Shown: piece by piece, positions 10,911 through 20,421 of the stretch | Layout: the number at the start of each line of letters is the position of its first letter | Position numbering within the stretch: the stretch's first letter is position 1 | Origin: Hymenoscyphus infarciens | Taxonomy: Eukaryota > Ascomycota > Leotiomycetes > Helotiales > Helotiaceae | Direction: 5' to 3' | Assembly (NCBI GenBank): GCA_001414345.1 | Contig: LLCB01000157.1 | Coordinates: 1 to 64,000 of the forward strand | Length of the DNA: 64,000 bases | Made by a program: the position numbers and the translations under genes | The notes under the pieces: model-generated | The model's input: the letters and a program-made list of their open reading frames with translations, nothing else | Told to the model about the DNA's origin: nothing | Databases searched by the model: none

Positions 10911-13370
10911 ATGTCTTCGCCAGGCAGTGGCTCGTCTTCGCGCCCTCAACCGGTGCCAATAACCTCTGGAAGTCCCTCGGGCTCATTTAGAGGCCGTTCT
11001 ACCGGCAGTCCAGTTCCTCGAGCCGCCTCAACGGCGCGATTAGCTTCTTCTCCTGTCCCTTCGCATATGGGCACGCCGCAGATACGACAGATACCTACCC
11101 CAAGTCAACATGCAAAGGAAGATTCAGAATCACTACAGCTCCCCTCCGAGGAGTTGACTCCTCTCGCGGGTGCAGCACCCCACTCATCATTACCTGGGCC
11201 CGGCATATCAGCACTCGCAGCTGCGTTATCCAATTCCCTTGGTCAGTCACCTCCCAAACTCGGCACACCTCCTATTCGACCGTTGTCGCCTGCCACGGCC
11301 GGTCAACAGGTGCAAGCTCAAGCTGCCGCTGGTCCTTCAGCACATAGCAATTATGGCTCTTTCGATGTAAGATCAATAAAAGGTGCTACTGGGTGGTCTG
11401 GGCCAAACACATTCGAAGACCCGGAGATTGTACGACGGCATTTGGTTCAACCATCCGAAACGGAACAAGTAGCTGCAGGAGCCACGGATGGCGGTATCTT
11501 TGGGCAATCCATGTCCTTGGTAGGGGCATCACCTGCTGGGAGAGGGAAACAAGCAAACGATTCCATAGCCCCGGGGCTTGACGACGACGAATTCTCAAGT
11601 TTGAGATTACAAGGAGGAGATGTTACACGCCCTATATATAAATGGACCGAGGAGGCACAACGCGGTCGGGGGCAAAGAAGTATGAGCTTCAATCTTTCTC
11701 GTCCCCATCCCGAAGACGATACTTTAGATATCGACTCGATCAAAGTCCCGGGTGGCTTTCGCCGAAATTTTCTTCGAAGAGCTGCCGGGAGCCCAACTCC
11801 TGGGGGGAACTGTGATCCTGAAGAAGCAGTCGGAGGGGTAACACCACCTCGAAGACAAGGTCCCAAACTACTCACCAACAACTTCATCGAATTCTTGACG
11901 ATATATGGACATTTCGCAGGTGAGGAGCTGGAAGAAGATGATGAAGTACTCGAACCAGATGAGTATTTCTCATCTGATGCTTATACTCGTTCCGAGGATA
12001 GTGATGATGACCGAGAACCATTGGAGGATAGCGCCCTGCTCACGCCTGGTCGACGTAAGAGAAAGCGCAAGGATCGTGCCCCACCAGGAAACAATGGTCC
12101 TATGGGCGCTTTCCTACTTTTGCTCAAATCGTTTGTTGGAACTGGAGTTCTATTCTTGCCAAAAGCATATCTTAACGGAGGTATGCTTTTCAGTAATGTG
12201 GTTTTAATATTCGTTGCTGGGCTGAGTTATTATTGCTTTGTCCTACTTGTCAATACTCGATTAGCAGTTGATGGTTCTTTTGGTGACATTGGTGGTCTCC
12301 TTTACGGACGATGGATGAGAAACACGATCCTCGCTTCCATCGTCATCAGTCAGATTGGATTCGTCGCAGCCTACATTGTCTTCACATCCGAAAATTTGCA
12401 GGCCTTTGTTCTAGCTGTCTCCGACTGCAAAACTCACATCGACATTCAATGGTTGATCCTGATGCAAATGGCAATATTTTTGCCATTCTCTTTGCTCCGA
12501 GATATCAGCAAGCTTGGTTTCACTGCTCTCATCGCCGATGCCTTCATCCTGATTGGTTTAGTCTACCTTTACTACTACGATATCCTCACAATCGCCAAAC
12601 AAGGTGGAGTAGCTGATATCATCAACTTCAATCCCCAGGATTGGACATTGTTTATTGGAACAGCCATCTTCACATTCGAAGGAATCGGCCTAATCATCCC
12701 AATTCAAGAATCCATGAAGAACCCCAAGAAATTCCCCAAAGTCCTTGGTATCGTCATGATCCTCATCTCCATAATCTTTGTCTCGATGGGGGCCCTCTCC
12801 TACGCCGCCTACGGCTCCCATACTGAAACAGTCGTCATCCTAAATATGCCGCAAGACTCGAAATTCGTCAATGGTGTGCAATTCCTCTATTCTATTGCTA
12901 TCCTTCTGTCGACGCCGCTGCAGATCTTCCCGGCTATTCGCATCACGGAGAATGAATTGTTTACCAGGAGTGGGAAGTATAACCCTTACATCAAGTGGCA
13001 GAAGAATGTGTTCCGGTTTTTCGTGGTGATGCTTTGCGCGGCGATTGCGTGGGTGGGGGCGAACGATTTAGATAAGTTTGTTAGTATTGTGGGGAGTTTT
13101 GCGTGTGTGCCTTTGGTTTATATCTATCCTGTAAGTTTTGCTCCCTCCCCCTCCCCCTTTCCATCCACTAATTGTGAATAGCCTATGCTCCACATGCGCG
13201 GTGTTGCGAAGAATAAGTTCCGTAAAGTCTGCGATGTTCTCCTGTGCGTCTTTGGATTTATCGTCATGGCGTATACTACCTCGCTCACTCTCAAGAGCTG
13301 GGCTAGCGGAAACGCGGCACCTCGGTTACCGAGTTATTGCGATAAGAAGAAGGCTGGGATGTTGTTTTAA
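10911..13370 (+). CDS. AVT3/AVT4-like vacuolar amino-acid transporter
   Basis: CDS join(10911..13130,13182..13370), 802 residues. The 51-bp intron (GTAAGT ... GAATAG) joins IYP|PMLHMRG in phase 0. Residues 1-395 are a hydrophilic Ser/Pro/Gly-rich cytosolic N-terminus ending in an acidic stretch and a basic KRKRKDR patch. A membrane domain of about 11 helices follows and opens with MGAFLLLLKSFVGTGVLFLPKAY, the signature of the amino-acid/auxin permease (AAAP) group. Other typical segments are FVAAYIVFTSEN and FTFEGIGLIIPIQESMKNP. Yeast Avt3 and Avt4 export neutral or basic amino acids from the vacuole; the long N-terminus with this core is characteristic of that subgroup. I cannot tell Avt3 from Avt4 because filamentous fungi usually keep one co-orthologue. 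Confidence 0.9.
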
Positions 13371-14881
13371 AGTGAAGGGTTGAGGGAGGGAGAAGAGTTT
13401 TGGTTTTTTTTGTGTGCGAGTATTGCGATCATAGATTTGGTTTGCTTTTTGCTGCATAGCGTTGCGGATACTCTATCTGCTGGTTGTACAAGTTTCATAG
13501 GTTGCAAATCGGACCTCTTTTTCCTTATTTTCTTTGTGCCTTTATGTTTATGTAAAGCTGAGAGGGAGGAGTGTAGTTATGGCATTAGACTGGGTACCGC
13601 TTGGGATTCCAAACTTGGAGAGGAAAATTGTTTCAACAGACAAGCGGGGGAGAGGAAAGGGGGAATAAAGGGATAGAATTGATAGCTTCAAACTTCCCAC
13701 CTTATCACTGTCTAGAATTGAAGCCATGGAAGGGAGATTTTTTCGCTTTTCATTAGTGTGGTGTGATTGTGATGCTGAATCTGTAAATAGGCAGCTTGGG
13801 ATCTCGAAACTTTGTTTATTTAGTTTCTTTCATTGCCCTAAAGCTGAGGGGATCATGGTTTTCAGGTGGGTATTGTATCTGCTTGGTAAATCTAGAACTT
13901 CCAGGGTCTAATACCCGATATCTGTCAGCGTGTAAAAATGATTTTTGAGAATGTCATTTTTTCATCTCACGAACTGTGGTAGAGGAGGTTACAAAGCGTA
14001 AACTGAATTGTTAGATTTTGTCATCGAGAGCTTTCTTGGTGTCTAATAATTTTTGCTCGTTCGTTCGTTCATTTCTTGACACTAGGTACTATAGGGAGTT
14101 TAGAGTGGGCAGGCTTTGTTATACGAAGATTAGGGAGAGGGTTCTTGTATCAGCGGTAGTTGAGGATGAGATGATTTGGTTTGGAACACTATGTTTTCTT
14201 TTGCCTTCATTTTTGTCCTTTTCCTTTTCTGACGGGAAAAGATGGTCAAGGAGGTGTTGTTTCTTGTAGGATGCTTGGGGGCATCTCGTGGTTGTTATTT
14301 CCGAAGTGATGGGTAGAGTGCGACATATGAGGAAGTCAAGCGTTACAGGCTTATGCCCTGTAAGGTGCCCAGAAGGCTCCCAAAAGGGCCCCTGGATCAC
14401 ATGCCTGTAACGTGGATCCTCCAGGGTCCCATCAGTGGCTACAGCGCCCTTCTAGGTAGCCTCAGCTAGCCCCTGACGCCTCCTACAGGGGAGCGCTATC
14501 CTCAAAGCCTTAATTACAGTGGAGGGGCCTATAAACAAAGAGTAAAAGTCTCGTATTTTACTATTAAACTAAGATCTCTTTTATAAACTCCACTTTACGC
14601 TTATAAAATAAAAAATATATATAAACGGGAGAAATAAAATTATTTACTAACCTACCAACCATTAGTTAATTAATCGCCAGACCTACGTGTATAAGAAAGG
14701 CGTTGTAAGTTGCCAGGATATCTTCAAACTTTTCAACGAGCCGTGAAATGAGGATGCTTTTATTTCAATCACGGAGCTCAACGCACCAGAAGGAATGGAC
14801 AAAATATTTACAATTCCCTCAAAAAATGTTCAAGAATCCTTTCCCCAAAACCAAACTCCTCCCACACCTTTCAACCCTTTC
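13371..14881. other. Intergenic region with 3' UTR and repeat-like patches
   Basis: There is no convincing gene. The first several hundred bases are probably the 3' UTR and terminator region of the AVT-like gene (T-rich). 14341-14520 is an abrupt GC-rich patch with an inverted repeat, followed by an AT-rich patch (14525-14700), then the 3' flank of the pectinesterase gene. The sharp change in composition suggests a degraded repeat insertion. Confidence 0.4.
14341..14412. repeat. Perfect 10-bp inverted repeat in a GC-rich patch
   Basis: CGTTACAGGC at 14341-14350 is matched by its exact reverse complement GCCTGTAACG at 14403-14412. A second TGCCCTGTAA word lies inside. The loop is about 52 bases. 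It may be the end of a degraded repeat element or a hairpin in transcribed RNA; I cannot decide which. Confidence 0.6.
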
Positions 14882-15916
14882 TCACAAGTACTCAGAGTCC
14901 ACCCACCACTCCCCCTTGTACCCACTCCCCAGCACCGTCGTAATAGCAACCGCCGAACTAGCTTTCTTAGCAAAATTAGCCCTCGTCCCCGTGCTTCCCG
15001 GGCCCGTATTCCCAAATTCCTCAAAATCGACATTGCTGGTTCTACTATCACTTGAACTCCAAACACTCCACCCCGCATCCTTAACAATAGCCCCAATATA
15101 AGTATTCTGAAACACAACCCTCGCATACTCCTTCCAAGGCCGTCCAAGATACGTCGAGCTCGCCGCAATCGTAGAATCAATGCCATCAACATTGCTATTA
15201 TTGATTACATACCAACTCGGATTCGTCGCACTATCTCTCCCCGAAGCGGTAATAGCACCCTGATCAATAGTCCGAATATCAACTTGCTCAAACCATGCAA
15301 TCCCAGCGGAGCCGTAGATGAAATCTACTGCGCCGGTGATGAGGGATTTGGAGTACAGTTGTTTTCCCGTGTTGGCGAGGATGGTATCTTGGTAACCGCG
15401 GAATTGACAGGCGTAGTAGCCTTGGTTTGTTGCTTGGGCTGAGATAGCGAGGTTTTGACCGTTGGAGGCGATGTGGCCGAAGGTGTTTGCAATGTTTAGG
15501 TTGTAGATTTTGGTGTTTGGGGACCAGTTTCTCAATGTGGCTGTGAGGTCGTTGGAGGTGGTATTTATGAGGGCGAGGTTGTAGGTGATGGTCGCCGCAT
15601 TTCCTGCATATGTTCGTGCATCGGGGGTGGAGCCTTGAATTGTGAGGCTGGAAGCGAGTTTGGGGATGTAGGCTTGTTCTTTGTAGGTTCCTGGGTAGAT
15701 GAAGATTGTTTGAGGGGTAGTGGAGGTTTTGGAGAGGGCATTTATTCCGGATTGTATTGTTTTGTAGGAACCGGTGACACTTGCTTTGGAATCGACGATG
15801 ATTGCTCCGGTGGCGGGAGTCGTTCGGTTGTATGAAGCGAGGGTGTCGCGGTCTACCAGTAGGGGGCTGGCGAAAGCACTGTTGAAAAGAACGGTGAGAA
15901 TCAAAAGGGACCTCAT
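14882..15916 (-). CDS. Secreted pectin methylesterase (carbohydrate esterase family 8)
   Basis: A single-exon gene of 344 residues. An N-terminal hydrophobic signal peptide (about residues 1-17, ending AFASP) precedes the right-handed beta-helix domain. Family motifs are present: GQNLAISAQ (151-160), CQFRGYQDTI with the acid/base Asp near 177, GAVDFIYG with the nucleophile Asp near 198, and YLGRPW with the conserved Arg 259 and Trp 261. The length is normal for fungal enzymes of this class. It hydrolyses methyl esters of homogalacturonan in plant cell walls, freeing carboxylates for polygalacturonase or lyase attack. No other pectin genes lie in the window. Catalytic residues are intact, so the gene is probably functional. 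Confidence 0.93.
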   Translation of the reverse strand: MRSLLILTVLFNSAFASPLLVDRDTLASYNRTTPATGAIIVDSKASVTGSYKTIQSGINALSKTSTTPQTIFIYPGTYKEQAYIPKLASSLTIQGSTPDARTYAGNAATITYNLALINTTSNDLTATLRNWSPNTKIYNLNIANTFGHIASNGQNLAISAQATNQGYYACQFRGYQDTILANTGKQLYSKSLITGAVDFIYGSAGIAWFEQVDIRTIDQGAITASGRDSATNPSWYVINNSNVDGIDSTIAASSTYLGRPWKEYARVVFQNTYIGAIVKDAGWSVWSSSDSRTSNVDFEEFGNTGPGSTGTRANFAKKASSAVAITTVLGSGYKGEWWVDSEYL

Positions 15917-16761
15917 GATTAAAACTGGTATGATTGATCAAGTAAAACAAGCAAGAACAAGAAAAGAAAGAGAGAAACTCCAGCTCTTTATACTCAAATC
16001 AATTTTGTGAGGTCAAGAACTATAATTGTATACTTATGACTTCGGAGAAACCCAAAATGCGGGGAAAAGACAGGGAATAAACTCAAAGAGAATGAAGATT
16101 GTTGCACCAATATCCTTAGACTTTTGCTTGACTTGGCACTAAACTTTGTGCCTGGAGAAATGCTTGGCGTACACCTTTCATCCAATCCCGTGCTGCAATT
16201 GCGGAATTAAAATTCGGAGATCTTCCGAGAATACAAGCGTGATGAAGCATTGAAAATATGGAACTGGTAATTTGAAAATCTGTGGAATACTCTGACAGTA
16301 GTTAAGATGAGCGTACCAAGTAACTGGCGAAAAGCATAAGATATTTGCTTCTCGTATAGTGAAACGGGAGTAACAGCGTACAATAAATTGCCAGAGTAAG
16401 GCCATCCCGAGTAGAGAATCGCTGGAACATTGACATTCATGAAACATGCCAGTATAGTACTAGTCAAGAACCGGAAAGGAAAAATGAATGAACTCAATAG
16501 AAAGAAAGGAAAAGTAACGTGATTTTCAAGTCAATTCAACGTTCGTCAGTTGAGGAACTAAGAATCTCCCCAGGACAGTCAGGCTATGAAGAAGAAGGAA
16601 GCAGAAGTTATCTCGGCTAAACGTCCTTTGGAAAAATCGTGATATTTCCGAAGGTCACTAGATCTATAAGAAAGTGAGCACTGTAAAAAAAAAAAACTTC
16701 CATCAATCATCCTCCAACTCCTAGCACCAGTGACACAAACACACAAACCGCTTGTACAAAA
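15917..16761. other. Intergenic: pectinesterase promoter and SDR 3' flank
   Basis: No gene is supported. Short minus-strand frames around 16178-16497 overlap each other and have no family features. The first 100 bases upstream of the pectinesterase start are A-rich, as in a promoter or leader. Confidence 0.4.
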
Positions 16762-17771
16762 TCAAATAACACCCCAGGCTTTGTCGATAGGAAGGGAAAC
16801 TCCATTGATGGATTTCGCTCCATCACTCGACAAAAATAGAATGGCGTTTGCAATCTCGTTGGTTGTGATCGAGGGAGTATCATGTAGATCGTAAATTGGC
16901 CCAGTGAAGATTAGTATTGACTCTATACCGTTGGGGAGGGACATACTTTAAGTTGGCAAAAGAAACAGGATCAAAAGTTCCACCAGCCATCAAGTCGTTG
17001 GCGATACTCGTACCGGCGATTCCTATGAGCGTCTTGTCAATGCATGAGTCAGTAAACTAGAAGAAGAGGATCTTACCACCCGGAAGAACAGCATTACAAC
17101 GAATTCCCTCATTCCGGAACCGAAAAGCAGTGTTCTTCGTAACACCAAGCTATGTACCAATCAGCTCTCATCCCAACAATTTCTCCTCTGAAAACTAAAC
17201 TAACCAAACCATGTTTCGAAGCCGTATAAGCCACCCCCGAAGTCGCACCACTAAGCGCCGCCTTCGAACAAACATTCACAATACTCCCGCCACCATTCGT
17301 CTTCATCAAAGGAATAGAAGCACGAATCAGCCGAGTCGGAACAGTAAGGTTAATACCAATAACCCGGTCCCACTCCTTATCAGAAAACGTATCAGCAGCA
17401 CCAAAGCCATCCATCACGCCAGCAATGTTCGCGAGAAGCTCCAACTTCGGTCTATTCCATCTCAATTAGCAAAGTATGAATTTGATATTGGGAGATATCA
17501 CATGATCATACCCAAATTTGGCAACGCAAATCCTGATGACTTCCTCGCATTGGCCTTCTTCCAAAAGATTTCCACGGTGGAAGTGGAATCGCCCTTGATC
17601 GGAATCAGAGACTTTGGAGTAATCCATTTCGTTGATGTCTACGCCGAGGACAGAATATTGGTGACTGAGGAATAGGTTTGTAGTTGCGAGGCCTACCCCA
17701 CTAGCACACCCGGTGACAAGTGCTACTTTTCCGTAGCCTACGCCATCAATAGTTCGTCGGGAGGGAGGCAT
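16762..17771 (-). CDS. Short-chain dehydrogenase/reductase; last splice acceptor damaged
   Basis: Exons complement(join(16762..16900,16947..17022,17077..17149,17205..17451,17512..17771)) give 264 residues, the usual classical-SDR length. The cofactor motif TGCASGVG spans residues 20-27. The catalytic triad reads Ser149, Tyr162 and Lys166 (VNVCSK ... YTASK, spacing S-x12-Y). The third exon gives RFRNEGIRCNAVLPGG, and the last exon ends in the family-typical NGVSLPIDKAWGVI. The first three introns (60, 55, 54 bp) are canonical. The fourth (16901-16946, donor GTATGT, branch TACTAAT) ends in GG instead of AG at 16902-16901, although the frame and protein alignment demand a junction exactly there. 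No other nearby AG keeps the frame. The gene is either recently inactivated, non-canonically spliced, or carries a sequencing error. The substrate cannot be inferred. Confidence 0.75.
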
Positions 17772-17989
17772 TTTGTGTTGCTGAAGAAGAAGAAACCCGA
17801 TTTTGCAGTAGTATAATGGAGAAAGAAATGCTGAGAAACAGTGGAAAGACTTTGTCTATGTTTGCAATTGCATTTGGAGAAGATGCGGGTGCGAAGTCGA
17901 AAGAAGAGGGCTAAAAAACAGCAGACCGCCTCTTCTAAATAGAACCAAAGAGGGAAATAAAAGCAAGAGAAATCCAAAGCAAACCCGGG

Positions 17990-18334
17990 TCAAAAAGATA
18001 TAGTTCGGACGCTTCCGCATGGCGGGTTGGTATGATGCACTTCAGACATAGGGATTCTTCCTCTGCATTCCACCCGGCGTTTTCGTGTTCGGAGCTGCGC
18101 CAGCAAAACTATGGAAACGATGGGGACCCCATGTTTCACAAAACCGCGTAGGAAACCGAGTGAGATCGTGAACATTGTGACCCCCTCGAATCGTATTCGT
18201 ACTCTCGCGAGTTACGTATCAAGCACTTGCTTGGAGAGGATGCTATCGAAGTCTACGCCCGAAAGCCATCCTCCGATTCGACCGCTCGTCTGAAGGCTGC
18301 CGGTAATTGTTGTAGAAGACTTTTTGGGGGTCAT
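17990..18334 (-). pseudogene. Small 114-codon frame broken by one TAA
   Basis: An ATG at 18334 opens a frame that reads 40 codons, meets TAA at 18214-18212, and continues in the same frame without another stop to 17990. A TATA-like AATATAAAAG word lies just upstream of the ATG. After the stop there is a hydrophobic segment (GVPIVSIVLLAQL) followed by a basic RTRKRR patch, as in a small membrane protein. A CAA to TAA change would explain the stop. I do not recognise the family. It may equally be a fortuitous open region. Confidence 0.25.
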
Positions 18335-18755
18335 GAGTGCTTTCTGAGCTTCATCTTTTATATTGTGGGGTGAAAGATGATGAAGAGGAGAGACTAAAGA
18401 CGACAATCAAGATCGCAAACCCCCGAAAATCCACGCCACCAGTGGCTGAATCACAACACCTCGTTCGATCAGGCCACCTGAGGGTTTTGTCCTCCCTATT
18501 TTCCCCATTCAGTAGATAAGAGTACTACAAGTGTGCACGAAGAACTCGGGGAAAATGATACTTGTTTACTTCTCGATTCTGTACCTCTTCCGGCTCAAGT
18601 GCCAACCCAGATTTCTACCACCAGACAGAATACTCATCTATGTCTCTACACCCGAATCTCTAGGTGTCTATCCCAAAAGCTACTTGCACCATATATATGC
18701 CGAAACTCCATGTAAATCGCTGCAAGAACGCCATGTACCATCGTTACCTGGTTCT
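18335..18755. other. Intergenic spacer
   Basis: Nothing convincing is seen. It probably includes the 3' UTR of the minus-strand Suc_Fer gene. Confidence 0.4.
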
Positions 18756-19853
18756 CTACCAGCTTATTAACCCTCTCTCTCTATCAAATCCAGCTCGTAA
18801 TTGACTCTCGGGCTTCACCAATTTTCCCTGCAGAACAGTGAACTTAATGATGCCCTCACAATCCTCTGGTTTAACTCTCGCAATCCACATGCACTGTGCA
18901 GCTCCCATTTGCTCTTCACCTTCTATTCCTTTTGCAGGTTGGGGGAAATTATCCTCGCCGACTTTTGCTCGTGCTACCTGATCCAGTCCAAATGCATTCG
19001 ACTTCCGATAAACCATTACGTTTGCTGAGTATTTGTGTCCACCAACATGCGAGATGAAGTATATTCCCACTCCTCCTGGTCGCTCATCGTCAAGGTCACG
19101 ATAAAGACCGGATATTCGCAGATGTCTTTCGAATTCCTTTCGTAAGAGTGGTGCACTCTGTCCGCATCGAGCATCTCGAGTCTTTTGGGAACATAGAAGG
19201 ATCAACGCTCGGTGGGGGGACGGTCGTGAAGTTAATTGTTCTGCGGTGGGGAGGGGATCGGGTAATGATAGAGGTAGTGAGATGGGGGCAAGAGGTGTTG
19301 TGTTTGTTGGTGCCGGGTTGATATATTTGGATATCAGAGTATTCACGGATTTTGGTGTAACGTTTTCGATTATGATAAAGGCAGGTAGGAGGAGGACGGT
19401 CGTTGGTTCGGAATAATCGGCAGAGTGGTTGGGAGTTGGGATATTAGATGCGGACAGCATGAGTTTCTGAATGCATATTAATTTGAACATCTTGGGAAAT
19501 AGGTGGTTTTTGTGTATACGTACACCATTTGTAAGCTTCACATCTGCCTTCTTTTCAATGGCCTCCATTAAACTGCCCTTCTCGTCTGCCACATCTCGAA
19601 CCCAATCTGTTTTTCCCGTTGCCACCAAAACATGAGTACTCCATCCTTTGACATGACCATATAGTTTGTCCTCCTCTTCTATCTTGAACCCCTTTGGATA
19701 CTTGACATGACAAGAGTTGCAGTCATGATCACAGTCTTCACCATCCACCTCCGGGTCTACCTTGGGAAACAAAACATCGATGGGAGTGGTTGCACCTGTA
19801 CCAGCGATAGTATGCTGTACAGAGCTGAAGATTGACTTGAGGGCGGAAGTCAT
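18756..19853 (-). CDS. AIM32-like sucrase/ferredoxin-family (Suc_Fer) protein
   Basis: CDS complement(join(18756..19466,19524..19853)), 346 residues. The 57-bp intron (GTACGT ... CATTCAG) is a multiple of three and has no in-frame stop, so a retained-intron form would simply carry 19 extra residues. The N-terminal part has a Cys-rich CDHDCNSC segment. The C-terminal thioredoxin-like Suc_Fer domain has CSQKTRDARCG (C-x8-C) and HVGGHKYSANV (H-x3-H), the residues expected to bind a [2Fe-2S] cluster in Aim32-type proteins, and ends with GFDRERGLISW. Yeast Aim32 is a mitochondrial protein with a redox role. I chose Met at 19853 because a TATA box lies between it and the upstream in-frame ATG (19931). 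Confidence 0.88.
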   Translation of the reverse strand: MTSALKSIFSSVQHTIAGTGATTPIDVLFPKVDPEVDGEDCDHDCNSCHVKYPKGFKIEEEDKLYGHVKGWSTHVLVATGKTDWVRDVADEKGSLMEAIEKKADVKLTNGVRIHKNHLFPKMFKLICIQKLMLSASNIPTPNHSADYSEPTTVLLLPAFIIIENVTPKSVNTLISKYINPAPTNTTPLAPISLPLSLPDPLPTAEQLTSRPSPHRALILLCSQKTRDARCGQSAPLLRKEFERHLRISGLYRDLDDERPGGVGIYFISHVGGHKYSANVMVYRKSNAFGLDQVARAKVGEDNFPQPAKGIEGEEQMGAAQCMWIARVKPEDCEGIIKFTVLQGKLVKPESQLRAGFDRERGLISW

Positions 19854-19916
19854 CTTGAAGGGACGAGACGAACGAGTGGAAGTGTCATTGTTTGCCTGTT
19901 GATGGGGGCGACTTTG

Positions 19917-19923
19917 TTTTATA
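19917..19923 (-). promoter_or_regulatory. TATA box of the Suc_Fer gene
   Basis: TATAAAA on the minus strand lies 64 bp upstream of the chosen start codon at 19853 and downstream of the alternative ATG at 19931. This favours the shorter protein. Confidence 0.5.
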
Positions 19924-20421
19924 GAAGTCATTCTGGTGGGGCATTTGAATCCCGCACTTTTTTGCTATACGGACCCGCTTTTCTCACTCCGAGCTCCGTA
20001 ATCAGATCCGCTCTTGGCACTATTTTTAGCTTATCAGATCCGCGGGTTGTGGCTGTCGGTGTCGGGTCGTGGGCGGCCGTGTGGCTGTGCGACAAAGCTT
20101 GAGTAACGTCAAATGGCGGGACTCCTGTTGGATGTTGGACAAGCGCTCACAACAACTGCAATACGAAAATGCGCGGAGGGGACTTCTTATGCTTCAACAA
20201 CAAAAGGCACCCGAGTAAGCTGACATACGCGTCTCTGTGTAACCCTAATATCCGATGCCTTGCTTGCAACCAATTATCTACGTAATTCTGGTCTCCGGCA
20301 ACCTCGAGCTTTTTAACGAAGTTGATCTCCCGCCCGCGGCATTGAGACGGAGCCGAGGCGGATGTATCGGTGAATGACGGGGAATTCGATATATCGATAT
20401 AGAGCCTCACCGTCTTCTAAA
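19924..20421. promoter_or_regulatory. Divergent promoter between Suc_Fer and OB-like genes
   Basis: The spacer holds no gene. A palindromic ATATCGATAT word (20391-20400) lies just upstream of the plus-strand gene's first codons. Shared control is inferred from geometry only. Confidence 0.35.

Noticed and set aside
14018..14400. Overlapping plus and minus frames of 80-90 codons downstream of the AVT-like gene
   Set aside because: No motifs; the region is T-rich 3' flank and one frame overlaps the GC-rich repeat patch.
16178..16497. Hydrophobic minus-strand frames of about 90 codons
   Set aside because: Two overlapping frames, no family similarity, and composition typical of spacer.
18111..18520. 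Plus-strand frames opposite the broken small minus-strand frame
   Set aside because: Shorter than the minus-strand reading and without features.
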